A DNA stretch of 64,000 nt from Corticimicrobacter sp040137905 (GCF_040137905.1 NZ_JBEFDG010000042.1:1-64000); one strand, 5' to 3'; shown: positions 44,682 through 55,610, counted from the first letter of the stretch. Notes: generated by a model not told the origin, from the letters alone. Numbers and translations: made by a program.

Positions 44682-45818
44682 TCAATCCAGCGCGTGCAGC
44701 ATTTTCTTCCAGAAATCCAGCCGTGCCGGCAGCGTCGAGACGAGGATGTGCTCCCACAGTGTGTGGGCACCGTCGCCGTCGGCACCCAGGCCATCAAGCG
44801 TGGGCAGGCCCAGCGCAGCGGTGAAGTTGGCATCGCTGCCGCCACCGGTCATCGGTGCCTCTTCCAGGTCGAAGCCTGCTGCGCTTGCATATTCCTGGGC
44901 ACGCGCCAGCAGTGCTGCCGTGCCTTCGGTACGCGGCATGGGCGGGCGGTTGAGGATGAACTCGACGCTCAGCTTCACGTCCGGATCGACGGCCTTCATC
45001 TGTTCCACCCTGGCGCGCAGGATGTCGCCGGCCTCGGGGTCGGGAATGCGGAAATCAGTCTCGATGCGGCAGTGCTCGGGCACCACGTTGGAGGTGGTGC
45101 CGCCTTCGATCACGCCGACGCTGACCGTGATGCCACGCTCGTAGTCGGTCATGGCCTGCAGCGCCAGGATCTGGTGGGCCATTTCCTGGATGGCGTTGCG
45201 GCCCTTCTGGTGCTGCACGCCGGCATGGGCCGGCCGGCCCTGGGTGCTGACATAGATGAAGCCGGTGCCCTTGCGGGCGGTCACGCAGCGGCCGCCATCG
45301 GCACGCGCCGGTTCGCAGACCAGTACATAACGGGCCTGGCGGGCAAAGTCCTCGATATGGGCGCGCGATGCGTGGCTGCCGACTTCCTCGTCGGGCACGA
45401 TCACGAAATCGATGGGCAGGGCGCTGCTGCCGGGCTGCGCCAGCGTGCCCAGTGCGGTCAGCGCCAGCCAGGTGCCGGCCTTCATGTCGTAGGTGCCGGG
45501 ACCGTAGAAGCGGTCTTCCTCGATGCGGCAGGGATTCTTTTCCAGCGTGCCGACCGGATGCACGGTGTCGTAGTGCGCCAGGATCATGATGCCGGGCCGG
45601 TCATCGCCGGCGGCGCGGTTGTGGATATGCAGCAGCGGTCCCGTCTCCATGCCGATGTCGCGGGCGGTGGTCTGCAGGCCCATGTTGCGGGCATCGGTCA
45701 GCAGCATGTCGGCCATCTGCAGCAGGGCGGCGCGGTCGTGCGAGGGGGATTCGCACTCGATCCAGCGGCGAATGCCGGCGACGATGGCGGAGGCGGTGTC
45801 GGAGTGGGTGTCAGGCAT
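44682..45818 (-). CDS. M20 carboxypeptidase (CPG2-like), copy 2
   Basis: A 378-residue paralogue of the gene at 40237-41364, sharing nearly identical motif blocks: ILAHYDTVHPVGTL, GPGTYDMKAGTWLAL, VPDEEVGS and GGGSDANFTAALGLPTLDG. The N-terminus differs (MPDTHSDTASAIVAGIR). It follows the peptide ABC transporter ATPase by 46 nt, so it probably hydrolyses the imported peptides or N-acyl glutamates. Confidence 0.94.
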   Translation of the reverse strand: MPDTHSDTASAIVAGIRRWIECESPSHDRAALLQMADMLLTDARNMGLQTTARDIGMETGPLLHIHNRAAGDDRPGIMILAHYDTVHPVGTLEKNPCRIEEDRFYGPGTYDMKAGTWLALTALGTLAQPGSSALPIDFVIVPDEEVGSHASRAHIEDFARQARYVLVCEPARADGGRCVTARKGTGFIYVSTQGRPAHAGVQHQKGRNAIQEMAHQILALQAMTDYERGITVSVGVIEGGTTSNVVPEHCRIETDFRIPDPEAGDILRARVEQMKAVDPDVKLSVEFILNRPPMPRTEGTAALLARAQEYASAAGFDLEEAPMTGGGSDANFTAALGLPTLDGLGADGDGAHTLWEHILVSTLPARLDFWKKMLHALD

Positions 45819-45864
45819 GGTCTGTATGTGGTTCTGTATCTGGTAACGGGAGGGGACTCAGGGA

Positions 45865-46865
<1,001 letters not shown>

Positions 46866-46869
<4 letters not shown>

Positions 46870-47858
46870 GCTTGCTCCTGGGCGAGGGCGATCGGCCGGT
46901 AGCAGCGGAAATAGCGCTCGCCGGCATCGGTGCGGTCAGGGACGGCGCGTGCGCATTCCGGCCCGGCATGCGGGCAGCGGGGCCGGAACGTACAGCCGGC
47001 CTCGCGTCCGGTCAGGGTGGGGGCCATGCCATCGATCTGGTTCAGGCGGCTGCCGGGCGCGGCTGCACCCGGCATCGATTGCAGCAGGCCCTGGGTGTAG
47101 GGATGGCGCGGTGCGGCCAGGACTTCGGAGACCGGGCCGTATTCGACGATGCGGCCGGCATACATGACGGCCACCTTGTCGGCCAGCTCGGCCACGACAC
47201 CCAGGTCATGGGTGATCCAGATCATGGCCGTATCGTTCTGGCGGCACAGCTTCTGCATCTGGTACAGGATCTGGCCCTGGATGGTGACATCCAGCGCCGT
47301 GGTCGGCTCGTCGGCAATGATCAGTTCGGGATGGTTGAGCATGGCGATGGCAATCGCCACGCGCTGGCGCATGCCGCCCGAGAATTCATGCGGATAGTTG
47401 TCCAGGCGCTTTTCGGGTGCGGGGATGCCGACCATGGCCAGCGCTTCCAGGCAGCGGGTCTCGGCTTCGCGCCGGGACGTGCGGGGATGATGGGTCAGGA
47501 TGGCCTCCATCATCTGTTCCTTGACGCGCAGCACCGGGTTGAGCGTCATCAGCGGATCCTGGAAGATCATGGCGATGCGGTCGCCGCGCAGCTTGCGCAG
47601 CGACTCCTCGTCCAGCGAGCGCAGGTCCGTGCCGTTGAACAGCACCTGTCCGCCGACCACTTCGCCGGGTGGGTCGATCAGACCCAGCAACGAGAAGCCG
47701 GTCACGGACTTGCCGGAGCCGGACTCGCCGACCAGGCCGACGATTTCACCACGCGCCACGGTCAGGTCCACGCCATCGACGGCCAGCCAGGCACCGGCCT
47801 CGGTATGGAATGCGGTCTGCAGGCTGCGCACATCGAGCAGGGGAGTATCGGTAGTCAT
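46866..47858 (-). CDS. Peptide ABC transporter ATP-binding protein (OppD/DppD type)
   Basis: A 330-residue ABC ATPase: Walker A GESGSGKSV, MIFQDPLMTLNPVLRV, signature FSGGMRQRVAIAIAM, Walker B IIADEPTTALDV, and the C-terminal GCTFRPRCPHAGPEC extension. It overlaps the permease stop and the downstream ATPase start by a few nucleotides, so the operon is tightly coupled. Confidence 0.95.
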
Positions 47859-48811
47859 CAGTGGCGGGGATCCAGGCTGGTACGCAGGCGGTCACCCACG
47901 ATGTTGATGGACAGGATCAGCAGCAGCAGTGCGATACCGGGGAACATGCTGATCCAGTAATCACCGGACAGCAGGTATTCGAAGCCGCTGGCGATCAGCA
48001 GGCCCAGCGAGGGCTCGGTGATCGGCACGCCGACCCCCAGGAAAGACAGGGTGGCCTCGAGCACGATGGCCGTGGCGATCTGGATGGTGGCGAACACCAT
48101 GATCGGCCCCATGCAGTTGGGCAGCAGGTGGACCAGCATGATGCGCCAGGTCGGAAAGCCCAGGTTCTGTGCCGCTTCGATGTATTCCTTGCGGCGTTCC
48201 TGCAGGGCGCGGCCGCGCATGATGCGGGCATAGTGTGCCCACTGCACGATCACCAGCGCAAGAATCACCTTGTCGACGCCCCGGCCGAGTACGGCCAGCA
48301 GCACCAGCGCCACCAGGATGGTCGGGAAGCCGAGAATGAAATCGACCAGGCGCATCAGCAGGGTATCGACCCAGCCGCCCTTGTAGGCGGCCAGCAGGCC
48401 GGCGACCGAACCGATCAGGGTCGACAGCAGCACGGCGGTCAGGCCGACCATCAGGCTGATGCGCAGGCCATAGAGTATGGCGCTCAGCATATCGCGGCCC
48501 TGCGAGTCGGTGCCCAGCCAGTAGGTCCAGCCGTCCATGTGCTCCGAGCCGGGCGGCAGGCGGCCGTCCATGATGTTGAGGGCCAGCAGGTCATAGGGAT
48601 CCTGCGGGGCGAAGAACGGGGCGATCAGAATGGCACCGATCAGCAGGACCAGCGCCAGCAGCGAGCCGCGTACGGTGGGGCGGGCGTGCAGGCGGCGCAG
48701 GATGCTGCGACGCTGGGGCGTTTCCAGCAGCGGCTTGACGCGTTCGATGGGCACGGCCGACGTGGCCGCTGCGTCATCTCGTGCAGGCGGGGTGGAGTGT
48801 GGGGTATTCAT
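47858..48811 (-). CDS. Peptide ABC transporter permease (DppC type)
   Basis: A 317-residue DppC/OppC-type inner-membrane permease with an N-terminal cytoplasmic segment, six membrane helices and the EAA-loop motif around RGRALQERRKEYIEAAQNLG. The final LLILSINIVGDRLRTSLDPRH motif is typical of DppC. It overlaps both neighbours by one to a few bases. Confidence 0.95.
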   Translation of the reverse strand: MNTPHSTPPARDDAAATSAVPIERVKPLLETPQRRSILRRLHARPTVRGSLLALVLLIGAILIAPFFAPQDPYDLLALNIMDGRLPPGSEHMDGWTYWLGTDSQGRDMLSAILYGLRISLMVGLTAVLLSTLIGSVAGLLAAYKGGWVDTLLMRLVDFILGFPTILVALVLLAVLGRGVDKVILALVIVQWAHYARIMRGRALQERRKEYIEAAQNLGFPTWRIMLVHLLPNCMGPIMVFATIQIATAIVLEATLSFLGVGVPITEPSLGLLIASGFEYLLSGDYWISMFPGIALLLLILSINIVGDRLRTSLDPRH

Positions 48812-49788
48812 CAGTGACTCTGCTCCGTCAGTTGCACACGGGGGTCCAGCACGGCATACAGGACATCCACGATCAGGTTGATCAGGACGAACAGCAGCGT
48901 GACCAGCATCACATAGGCCACGACCACGGGGCGGTCGAGCTGGTAGACGCTATCGATCAGCAGCTTGCCCATGCCGGGCCAGGAGAACACCGTTTCGGTA
49001 ATGGTCGAATAGGCGATCAGCGTGCCAAACTCCATGCCGATCACGGTGACGACCGGAATCATGATATTGCGCAGGATGTGACGGCGCACGATGCGGCCCG
49101 GACGGATGCCCTTGGCGCGCGCAAAGCGCACGTAGTCCTGACTCTGCGCCTCGGCCACGCCGGATGCAGTCATGCGCAGTACCAGCGCGATGTTGGCCAC
49201 GGCCAGGTTGACGGCGGGCAGGATGAGGTGCGACCAGCCTTCGGCCGTGAAAATGCTTAACGGGATACCCAGCACGTTCACGGTCGGGCCGCGCCCGGAG
49301 GCGGGCAGCCAGCCAAGCCAGACCGAGAACAGCAGGATGAAGACCATGCCCTGCCAGAAATTGGGCAGGGAAAAGCCCAGTACCGAGCTGGCCATGATGC
49401 CGCGACCCAGGTAGCGCTCGCGATACAGGCCGGCGACCAGGCCAAGCGGAATACCGATCGTACAGGTCAGCAGAATGGCGACGATGACCAGTTCGAGCGT
49501 TGCCGGAAAACGCGAGAGGATCAGCTCGATGGCCGGTACGCCATGCACGAAGGAGACACCGAGGTCGCCATGCAGGGCGCGCCAGAGGAAATGTCCGTAT
49601 TGTTGCCAGATCGGCAGATCCAGGCCGAGGCGGGCGATCAACGCCGCGCGTTCGGCCTGGCCTGCGTCCGGGCTGACCAGCAGCTCGATCGGGTCCCCCA
49701 CCGCATACACGGCAAAGAACACGACGAGCGACACGGCCAGCAATACGAACAGGCTTTGCAGCAATCTGCGCAGGATAAAGACAGACAA
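48811..49788 (-). CDS. Peptide ABC transporter permease (DppB type)
   Basis: A 325-residue DppB/OppB-type permease beginning MSVFILRRLLQSLFVLLAVS, with six membrane helices and the EAA loop (ASGVAEAQSQDYVRFARAKG). The late NLIVDVLYAVLDPRV motif is diagnostic. It follows the binding-protein gene by 46 nt. Confidence 0.95.
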   Translation of the reverse strand: MSVFILRRLLQSLFVLLAVSLVVFFAVYAVGDPIELLVSPDAGQAERAALIARLGLDLPIWQQYGHFLWRALHGDLGVSFVHGVPAIELILSRFPATLELVIVAILLTCTIGIPLGLVAGLYRERYLGRGIMASSVLGFSLPNFWQGMVFILLFSVWLGWLPASGRGPTVNVLGIPLSIFTAEGWSHLILPAVNLAVANIALVLRMTASGVAEAQSQDYVRFARAKGIRPGRIVRRHILRNIMIPVVTVIGMEFGTLIAYSTITETVFSWPGMGKLLIDSVYQLDRPVVVAYVMLVTLLFVLINLIVDVLYAVLDPRVQLTEQSH

Positions 49789-49834
49789 TGCGTACTCCTG
49801 TTGGACCAGTACTCAGGTATTGCTGTAACGGGGC

Positions 49835-51463
49835 TTACTCGACCGGACGGGCTGCAGTGGCAACCGTACGCTGGTCGGCACGACCGTCGTAGGCCAGACC
49901 CTTGCGGAAGGCCCAGACACCGCTTTCGAAGTGCAGCGGGATGTTGGCCATGTCTTCCAGGGCCAGCTTCACGCTGTCCTGCAGCAGTTCGCTGCGGCGG
50001 GCGTCATCCAGCGTGCGGATGGCTTCCAGGTAGGGCTTGTCCACTTCGGGGTTGGAGTAGCTGCCGTAGTTGCTGCTGCCCACACCCAGTTCAGGGTTGC
50101 GCGTGGTGACCCAGTACTGGATGAAGTTGCTGGCCTCGCCGGTCTCGGAGCCCCAGCCGCCCAGCGCTGCACTGAATTCCTGGCGGGCACGGCGCGGGAA
50201 ATACACCGAGCTGGTCATGGTGTCGACCTGGGTCTTGACGCCGATGCGGGCCAGGTACTGCGCCACGGCCTGGGTGACCTGGGCATCGTTGATGTAGCGG
50301 TTGTTGGTCGAGGACAGCGTCAGCTCGAAGCCGTTGGGGTAGCCGGCCTCTGCCAGCAGTTCCTTGGCACGGGTCGGGTTGTATTCCAGGGCCGGTGCGC
50401 CGACGAGGGAGCCGAACATGCCTTCGGGCAGGTACTGGTTGGCGGGCGTGGCGACACCATCCATGATGCGGTCCACAATGGCCTTGCGGTCGATGGCCAT
50501 CGACAGGGCCTGGCGCACGCGGGCATCTTGCAGCGGATTGTCGTCGGCACCCTTGGGCGACTTGACGAAGGGGCTGGGCGCACGGCCCACATCCAGCTGG
50601 AAGAACATGATGCGCACCGACGGCTTGGTGGTGTATTCGAAGCCGCTGTCGGTGATGCGCTTGAGGTCACGGGCGGCCGGATTTTCGATCAGGTCGAAGT
50701 CACCCGAGAGCAGGCCGGTCAGACGCGGGCCGGCCGAAGGCACGGCGGTCATGCGCACTTCGCTCCAGGGGGCCGGTGTCTTGCCCCAGTAGGCATCGTT
50801 GCGCTCAAGCGCGATGCCGGCACCCTTGACGTACGACTTGAGCTTGTAGGGACCGGTGCCGACTACCAGGTTGCCGGTATTGAAATCGGTCACGGTCGGC
50901 CAGGCGCTGGTCACGCCGCAGCCCTTGGCCGGTTCGTAGGTCAGGTTCTCGAACTGGGCCATACCACTCCAGATCATCGGGATGCGGGCCAGTTCATTGG
51001 GCAGCACGGGATAGGGCGAGGCCGTCTTGAGATGCACGGTGTGTGCATCCGGTGCGTCGATGCCGATGATGCGTCGCGCCACGTTGGTGGAGCCACCGCC
51101 GATGGCGGTTTCATTGTTGAGAATGCGGCAGAACGTGAAGATCACGTCATTGGCGGTAAAGGGCTCGCCATTGGAGAACCTGGCGGCGGGGTCCAGCTTG
51201 AATTCCCAGGTCGTGTCGTCCAGCGGTTGCCACGACGCAGCCAGAGCCGGTTGCATTTGCATATCCGGGTTCATCGCAACCAGCGGCTCGAAAATATGCA
51301 TCAGCAACGCCTCGTTGGGCGTGGTCTGGTGATAGTGGGGATCGACGGCGGTCGGTTCGGCTGCCAGGCCGATCTTGAGGGTCTGGGCGGATGCGGCCGT
51401 GCTCAGTGCTGCCGTCAGCAGGGCCACGCAGGTGGCGGCGGGAGTCAGACGGGTCAGGGTCAT
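49835..51463 (-). CDS. Peptide ABC transporter substrate-binding protein
   Basis: A 542-residue periplasmic SBP of family 5 (DppA/OppA). A Sec signal peptide ends near ASAQ (residue about 26). Typical segments are LAAEPTAVDPHYHQ, the WEFKLDPAARFSNGEPFTANDV motif and VRQALSMAIDRKAIV. It is the first gene of the transporter operon and divergent from a LysR regulator, which suggests substrate-induced expression. The ligand is probably a peptide or N-acyl glutamate, judging from the downstream carboxypeptidase. Confidence 0.95.
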   Translation of the reverse strand: MTLTRLTPAATCVALLTAALSTAASAQTLKIGLAAEPTAVDPHYHQTTPNEALLMHIFEPLVAMNPDMQMQPALAASWQPLDDTTWEFKLDPAARFSNGEPFTANDVIFTFCRILNNETAIGGGSTNVARRIIGIDAPDAHTVHLKTASPYPVLPNELARIPMIWSGMAQFENLTYEPAKGCGVTSAWPTVTDFNTGNLVVGTGPYKLKSYVKGAGIALERNDAYWGKTPAPWSEVRMTAVPSAGPRLTGLLSGDFDLIENPAARDLKRITDSGFEYTTKPSVRIMFFQLDVGRAPSPFVKSPKGADDNPLQDARVRQALSMAIDRKAIVDRIMDGVATPANQYLPEGMFGSLVGAPALEYNPTRAKELLAEAGYPNGFELTLSSTNNRYINDAQVTQAVAQYLARIGVKTQVDTMTSSVYFPRRARQEFSAALGGWGSETGEASNFIQYWVTTRNPELGVGSSNYGSYSNPEVDKPYLEAIRTLDDARRSELLQDSVKLALEDMANIPLHFESGVWAFRKGLAYDGRADQRTVATAARPVE

Positions 51464-51571
51464 GGAATGCCTCTTTTCGTGTCGGTGGATCGGACCTGAT
51501 GGTGTGGGGCAGATTCTAGGGGTCTGTACGGATAGGGAACAATTAGGGTTTTCTATATAATTGGAATATTT

Positions 51572-51586
51572 AGCAATCTATTTGCT
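51572..51586. promoter_or_regulatory. Possible LysR operator upstream of the peptide transporter
   Basis: AGCAA-TCTAT-TTGCT: a 5-bp-arm palindrome in the AT-rich divergent region between the SBP gene and the LysR gene, 17 nt before the LysR start. Short arms make this tentative. Confidence 0.4.
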
Positions 51587-51603
51587 TTTATTGGAAAGTG
51601 AAT

Positions 51604-52515
51604 ATGCAAAGCCTAGCCTTCAAATACTTCGTCGAAGTCGCCCAGCGCGGCAGCCTGAGCGCGGCTTCCGAAAGCCTGGAGGTCGCGATTTCGGCGATCA
51701 GCCGGCAGATCTCCCAACTGGAACAGCGCGTGGGGGCACCCCTGTTCGAGCGCGGCGTGCGCGGCATGACGCTGACCGCATCGGGCCGGTTGCTGCTGTC
51801 GCATGCCCAGCGCCAGACGCTCGAAACCGAAGCTACGCTGCAGGAAATCGCGCGCCTGCAGGGTATGGAACAGAGCCATATCCGCATCGCCTGCTCGCAG
51901 GGGCTGGCCAATGAAATGGTGCCCAAGGCGATTGCCGATTTCCAGCGGCTGCGCTCGGGCACGACGTTTGCACTATGGGTGGGGGGCGCGGTGGCTGCGT
52001 CCGAGCGGGTAGCGGCCGGCGAGTCGGACATGGCGATTACCTTCAGCACGCGCCCTGTGTCCAACGTGGTGGTGCACTATGCGCATCGTTCGCCGGCCCT
52101 GGCCATCATGCACCGCGATCATCCGCTGGCGGGCCGGCCGCGCCTGTCGCTGACCGAACTCAAGGCCTATCCGATTGCCCTGACCGACACGACCACCTCG
52201 ACCCGCAAGCTGTTTGACATGGCCTGCAACATGAGTGGCCTGGCCATCGAGCCGGTACTCAACAGCAACTATGCCGAAGCGTTGCACGCCTATGTGCGCA
52301 ATAGCCAGGGCATCCTGTTTGCCAGCTATGTGTCGATGGCGGACCGACTGGTGCGCAATGACCTGGTGGCGGTGCCGGTCACCGATGCCGAAATGCATTC
52401 GCGCAGCATCCAGGTGCAGTTGATGAAAGACAGGTTGTTGCCGCCGGCGATCCGTGAGTTCATTGATCTGATCGTGCAGGATCTGGAGGCCAAGCGGCAG
52501 GCCGAACCGACGTGA
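51604..52515 (+). CDS. LysR-family regulator divergent from the peptide transporter
   Basis: A 303-residue LysR protein (HTH GSLSAASESLEVAISAISRQISQLEQ) with a standard effector domain. ATG at 51604 is preceded by GGAAAG at a good distance; a GTG at 51598 is also in frame. It is divergent from the peptide ABC operon and probably controls it. Structurally it resembles the LysR regulator at 17504-18415. Confidence 0.92.
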   Translation: MQSLAFKYFVEVAQRGSLSAASESLEVAISAISRQISQLEQRVGAPLFERGVRGMTLTASGRLLLSHAQRQTLETEATLQEIARLQGMEQSHIRIACSQGLANEMVPKAIADFQRLRSGTTFALWVGGAVAASERVAAGESDMAITFSTRPVSNVVVHYAHRSPALAIMHRDHPLAGRPRLSLTELKAYPIALTDTTTSTRKLFDMACNMSGLAIEPVLNSNYAEALHAYVRNSQGILFASYVSMADRLVRNDLVAVPVTDAEMHSRSIQVQLMKDRLLPPAIREFIDLIVQDLEAKRQAEPT

Positions 52516-52552
52516 TGCCGGCTGGACAGTAAGGGAAAAGGCGGTTCGGCAC

Positions 52553-54376
52553 TCAACCTGGCTGTGCCGCCGGAGGCGGATCCGGGCGGATGCTGGCCGA
52601 TAGCCGGGTGGCTCCCGGTGACGACGCCATGCTCAGGGTACCGTTGATTCGTTCTATGCGGCGGTGCATGCTCTGCATGCCGATGCCTGTGTGGCGGGCC
52701 TGTTCCACGTCAAAGCCACGGCCATCGTCTTCGATCGTCAATTGCAGGCCGTTTCCTTCGGACGTGCCCTGCAGGGTCACGTTCAGGTGTGAGGCCTGGC
52801 TGTGCTTGAGAACGTTCGTGAGCGCTTCCTCAATGAATCGGGTCAATCCCAGCAACTGCGCCGACGACAGATGTATCGGCCATTCAACTGGCAAAGCCCA
52901 GTGCGAAACCAGACCGAGATCGTCGAACAGGCTGGTGAAGCGGCGACGCAGCGGTGCGATCCATTCCGCTGGTGTGCCTTGCGCCAGCGCCATGCTGTCG
53001 GAACTGCCATCGATCACATGGCGCAGGTCGGTGCGCAACTCCCGCAATATCGACAGGAATTGTTCGCCTCCCAACTGCCGGGATTGGTTGACAACGGCCA
53101 TCGAGCGCATCAGCGAACTGCCGAGACTGTCATGCAGGTCGTGCGTCATGCGCAGGCGTTCATTGAGCCGGATGTTATCGGCTTCGAGCTGGTGTTCGCG
53201 TTGCAGGGTCTGGGTGAGTTCTACGCGAGTCTGTTGTACGGCCGTCTGCAATTCTTCGTTGAATGTTTCGATGCGCCGTAGATTGCCGGCATAGCGCCAG
53301 GCCAGAATCAGGAACAGGCAGATGGATATGATGGGCGCGGAAATGGGGCCATAGTTGCGGGGGGTCGCGATCAGGCCATGATGTACCAGCACGTCGTGGA
53401 CAGCGATCAGCACGAACAGTGCCAGGCAGGCAGCAAACAGCCACTGATTGGGCTCTCGGGTACGCCAGGCATGGATGATGAATTGCAGGCAGTTGGCACA
53501 GAAGACAATGGCGTAGACCAGGGCGACAACGGCCGAGGCGTCGTACAGGTAATCTGCCGGTATCAACAGCAATGCCAGCACCACGATCCCTGAAAGCCCC
53601 CACAGTGCCCGGGCCAGTCGTGGTGCGTGGATATTGCCGAACGACCAGGTGAACATGCAGAATGCACAGCAATAGGCAGTGAGTGCAACAATATTCCAGC
53701 GTGCCCAGGTGGTACTGTTGTCAAAGGGCCAGGGCGTGGTGACCAGTATGTTGCTCAGTGTCGCCGACCAGAGCAGCGAGGCCAGGGCAAACCAGCCAAA
53801 GGCCCGTTCGCTGCGGCGCAAAAGCCAGAACACCAGGAACAGGCCTGCCAACACCAGCGAAACGGTCATGTTGAATGCATAAAAGTCACGCTGCCGTGTC
53901 TGCTCCTGGTGGAGGACATCGATCTGTGCCTGCGTACCCAGCACCACCGAGCCCAAGCCGGGTGACAGATGCGCCGGAGCTGCAATGCGAAACCACAGGG
54001 TATTGTGGTCGTCCAGCGCAGCAGCGGGCAGCAGCCACTGGCGCGGCACGTTCCAACTGCGGGACATCGGTTCGGCAAGATGTGCATCCTGCCAGAGCAG
54101 GGTATCGTTCAGGAACACCTGACCTGCCATCGCCATGCTGCTGACATGCAGTGCGACGGTCTGTGCGGGGCAGGCGGTCTGCCAGTCCACGCGATACCAG
54201 ACTGGCCCGTCAAAGCCCGGCCAGTGCCTTTGCCACAGGTCCGGGAGCGTGACAGACTGCCAGCCCCCTGCCGGGCGCTGCCCGTCGCCGGTCTGTTCGG
54301 GGGCCATGCTGACCTGCGTGATCTGAGGTTGGCATGCAGCCTGTACCAGCATCGGCAGGCACAGGCCAAGCCACAT
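52553..54376 (-). CDS. Membrane sensor histidine kinase with periplasmic 7TMR-DISM-like domain
   Basis: A 607-residue sensor. A short signal sequence (MWLGLCLPMLVQAA) leads to a periplasmic beta-rich domain (about 20-180), then about seven membrane helices (about 190-380), a coiled-coil stretch, a HisKA_3-type dimerisation region with MTHDLHDSLGSSL (the His before Asp-Ser is the phosphoacceptor) and an HATPase domain with NVLKHSQASH and IEDDGRGFD. This layout matches 7TMR-DISM kinases. The ATG at 54376 is 5 nt after the response-regulator stop; the short n-region makes the start moderately sure. The signal sensed is unknown. Confidence 0.88.
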   Translation of the reverse strand: MWLGLCLPMLVQAACQPQITQVSMAPEQTGDGQRPAGGWQSVTLPDLWQRHWPGFDGPVWYRVDWQTACPAQTVALHVSSMAMAGQVFLNDTLLWQDAHLAEPMSRSWNVPRQWLLPAAALDDHNTLWFRIAAPAHLSPGLGSVVLGTQAQIDVLHQEQTRQRDFYAFNMTVSLVLAGLFLVFWLLRRSERAFGWFALASLLWSATLSNILVTTPWPFDNSTTWARWNIVALTAYCCAFCMFTWSFGNIHAPRLARALWGLSGIVVLALLLIPADYLYDASAVVALVYAIVFCANCLQFIIHAWRTREPNQWLFAACLALFVLIAVHDVLVHHGLIATPRNYGPISAPIISICLFLILAWRYAGNLRRIETFNEELQTAVQQTRVELTQTLQREHQLEADNIRLNERLRMTHDLHDSLGSSLMRSMAVVNQSRQLGGEQFLSILRELRTDLRHVIDGSSDSMALAQGTPAEWIAPLRRRFTSLFDDLGLVSHWALPVEWPIHLSSAQLLGLTRFIEEALTNVLKHSQASHLNVTLQGTSEGNGLQLTIEDDGRGFDVEQARHTGIGMQSMHRRIERINGTLSMASSPGATRLSASIRPDPPPAAQPG

Positions 54377-54381
54377 CAGGA

Positions 54382-55071
54382 TCAGGGCAGCAAACCGCGC
54401 AGGCGTGCCTCGTTCACGGCGCGGGTACGCGATGAGACGGCCAGCTTGCGATAAGTATGCTTGATGTGGCATTCGACGGTATAGCGGGAGATGACCAGAT
54501 GCTCCGCGATTTCCCGATTGGACAGGCCCTGGGAAACCAGTTCGAGAATTTCTGATTCGCGGGTGCTGAGCACACCGGATGGCGGGGGCGGCGTATCTTC
54601 CCTGGGTTGCGGGGTGACTGGCAGCAGCTTGAGGATGCGGCGCGCGATGAACGGATCGATGGGCGCACCGCCGCGCAGCACGCTGCGGATCGACAGCGTT
54701 ACTTCCAGATCGTCGCGCTCCTTGAGTACATAGCCAGTGGCACCCGCGCCGAGCGCGCCGAGGATGATGTCTTCGGTGCTCCAGGCGGAAATCACCAGGA
54801 TGCACAGGCAGGGATCGGCGGCATGCAGGGTATGGATCAGGTCGATGCCGCTGCCATCGGGCAGGCCGATGTCCACCAGTGCCACCGACAGGGGATGCTC
54901 CGCGATATGCCGATGGGCCTGCGCCAGATCGGCCGTAAAGGTCACGGCATCGTCAGGGTAGCCCAGGCTGCGAAGGATGGCAGCCAGACGCTGCTGCATC
55001 GACGGATCGTCTTCCACTACCAGGACGGGGGCGGGCAGCAGAGGATCGGCAGAGGAGGGCAGAGCAGTCAT
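54382..55071 (-). CDS. NarL/FixJ-family response regulator
   Basis: A 229-residue response regulator. The receiver has the Asp pair in VVEDDPSMQQR, the phosphoacceptor Asp in VALVDIGLPDGSG and Lys in VLKERDDLEV. The LuxR-type HTH is STRESEILELVSQGLSNREIAEHLVISRYTVECHIKHTYRKL. It precedes the histidine kinase gene by 5 nt and is its probable partner. Targets are unknown. Confidence 0.94.
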   Translation of the reverse strand: MTALPSSADPLLPAPVLVVEDDPSMQQRLAAILRSLGYPDDAVTFTADLAQAHRHIAEHPLSVALVDIGLPDGSGIDLIHTLHAADPCLCILVISAWSTEDIILGALGAGATGYVLKERDDLEVTLSIRSVLRGGAPIDPFIARRILKLLPVTPQPREDTPPPPSGVLSTRESEILELVSQGLSNREIAEHLVISRYTVECHIKHTYRKLAVSSRTRAVNEARLRGLLP

Positions 55072-55114
55072 GGCGGCACAAAAGACGGATGAACGGCTAG
55101 TGTGTCATGGAATG

Positions 55115-55134
55115 TCGGTGGTTGCTATCACCGA
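55115..55134. promoter_or_regulatory. Inverted repeat upstream of the response regulator
   Basis: TCGGTG-GTTGCTAT-CACCGA lies 44-63 nt upstream of the response-regulator ATG. The 6-bp arms could be an autoregulatory operator or a leader hairpin. Confidence 0.35.
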
Positions 55135-55180
55135 AAATAGGTAGTTTTATGTGATTGCTGCATCCAGCATGCCACGACTG

Positions 55181-55555
55181 TCAGGTTTCGTCAGGCCACG
55201 TCCAGCCATCCACTCTGCCGATATAGTCACCCTGCATGCCCATGCCGCTCAGGTCCGCAGGCAATGCGTTGCCATTGACGGTCAATGTGACGTCCCGGCA
55301 CTCGATCCACCAGGACAGAACAGACAGCGTGTCGTGAATGGCGCTGCTTCGTTCTTGCATTAACAGCTCGGACAACCAGATCCGCTGTTCTTGCGTGAGT
55401 GAGGGCACGAGTTTGTTGATGGCACCATCTTCCCTGGCCACCGGCAAGAAATCATCTGTCGCAACGCGTTTGGCAAGCGGGCTGTGGAGTCGTGTCTCAT
55501 CAACCAGTTCGTCAATAATGGCTTGATAGACAGGGATGGGGGCAGTGCCTGGCAT
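55181..55555 (-). CDS. Small hypothetical protein
   Basis: A 124-residue soluble, acidic protein with no recognised family. It is mostly helical in the first 90 residues (YQAIIDELVDETRLHS, LTQEQRIWLSELLMQERSSAIHDTLSVLSWW), then a short beta stretch (DVTLTVNGNALP). Codon use is normal and the length is reasonable for a free-standing gene. No operon partner is close: htpG and its terminator lie upstream and the two-component genes start 109 nt away. Confidence 0.6.
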   Translation of the reverse strand: MPGTAPIPVYQAIIDELVDETRLHSPLAKRVATDDFLPVAREDGAINKLVPSLTQEQRIWLSELLMQERSSAIHDTLSVLSWWIECRDVTLTVNGNALPADLSGMGMQGDYIGRVDGWTWPDET

Positions 55556-55610
55556 GAAGGTAAATGTCCGGGTGTCGCGACGATGGCGTGAGGCTGAGGC
55601 ACCGATTATA

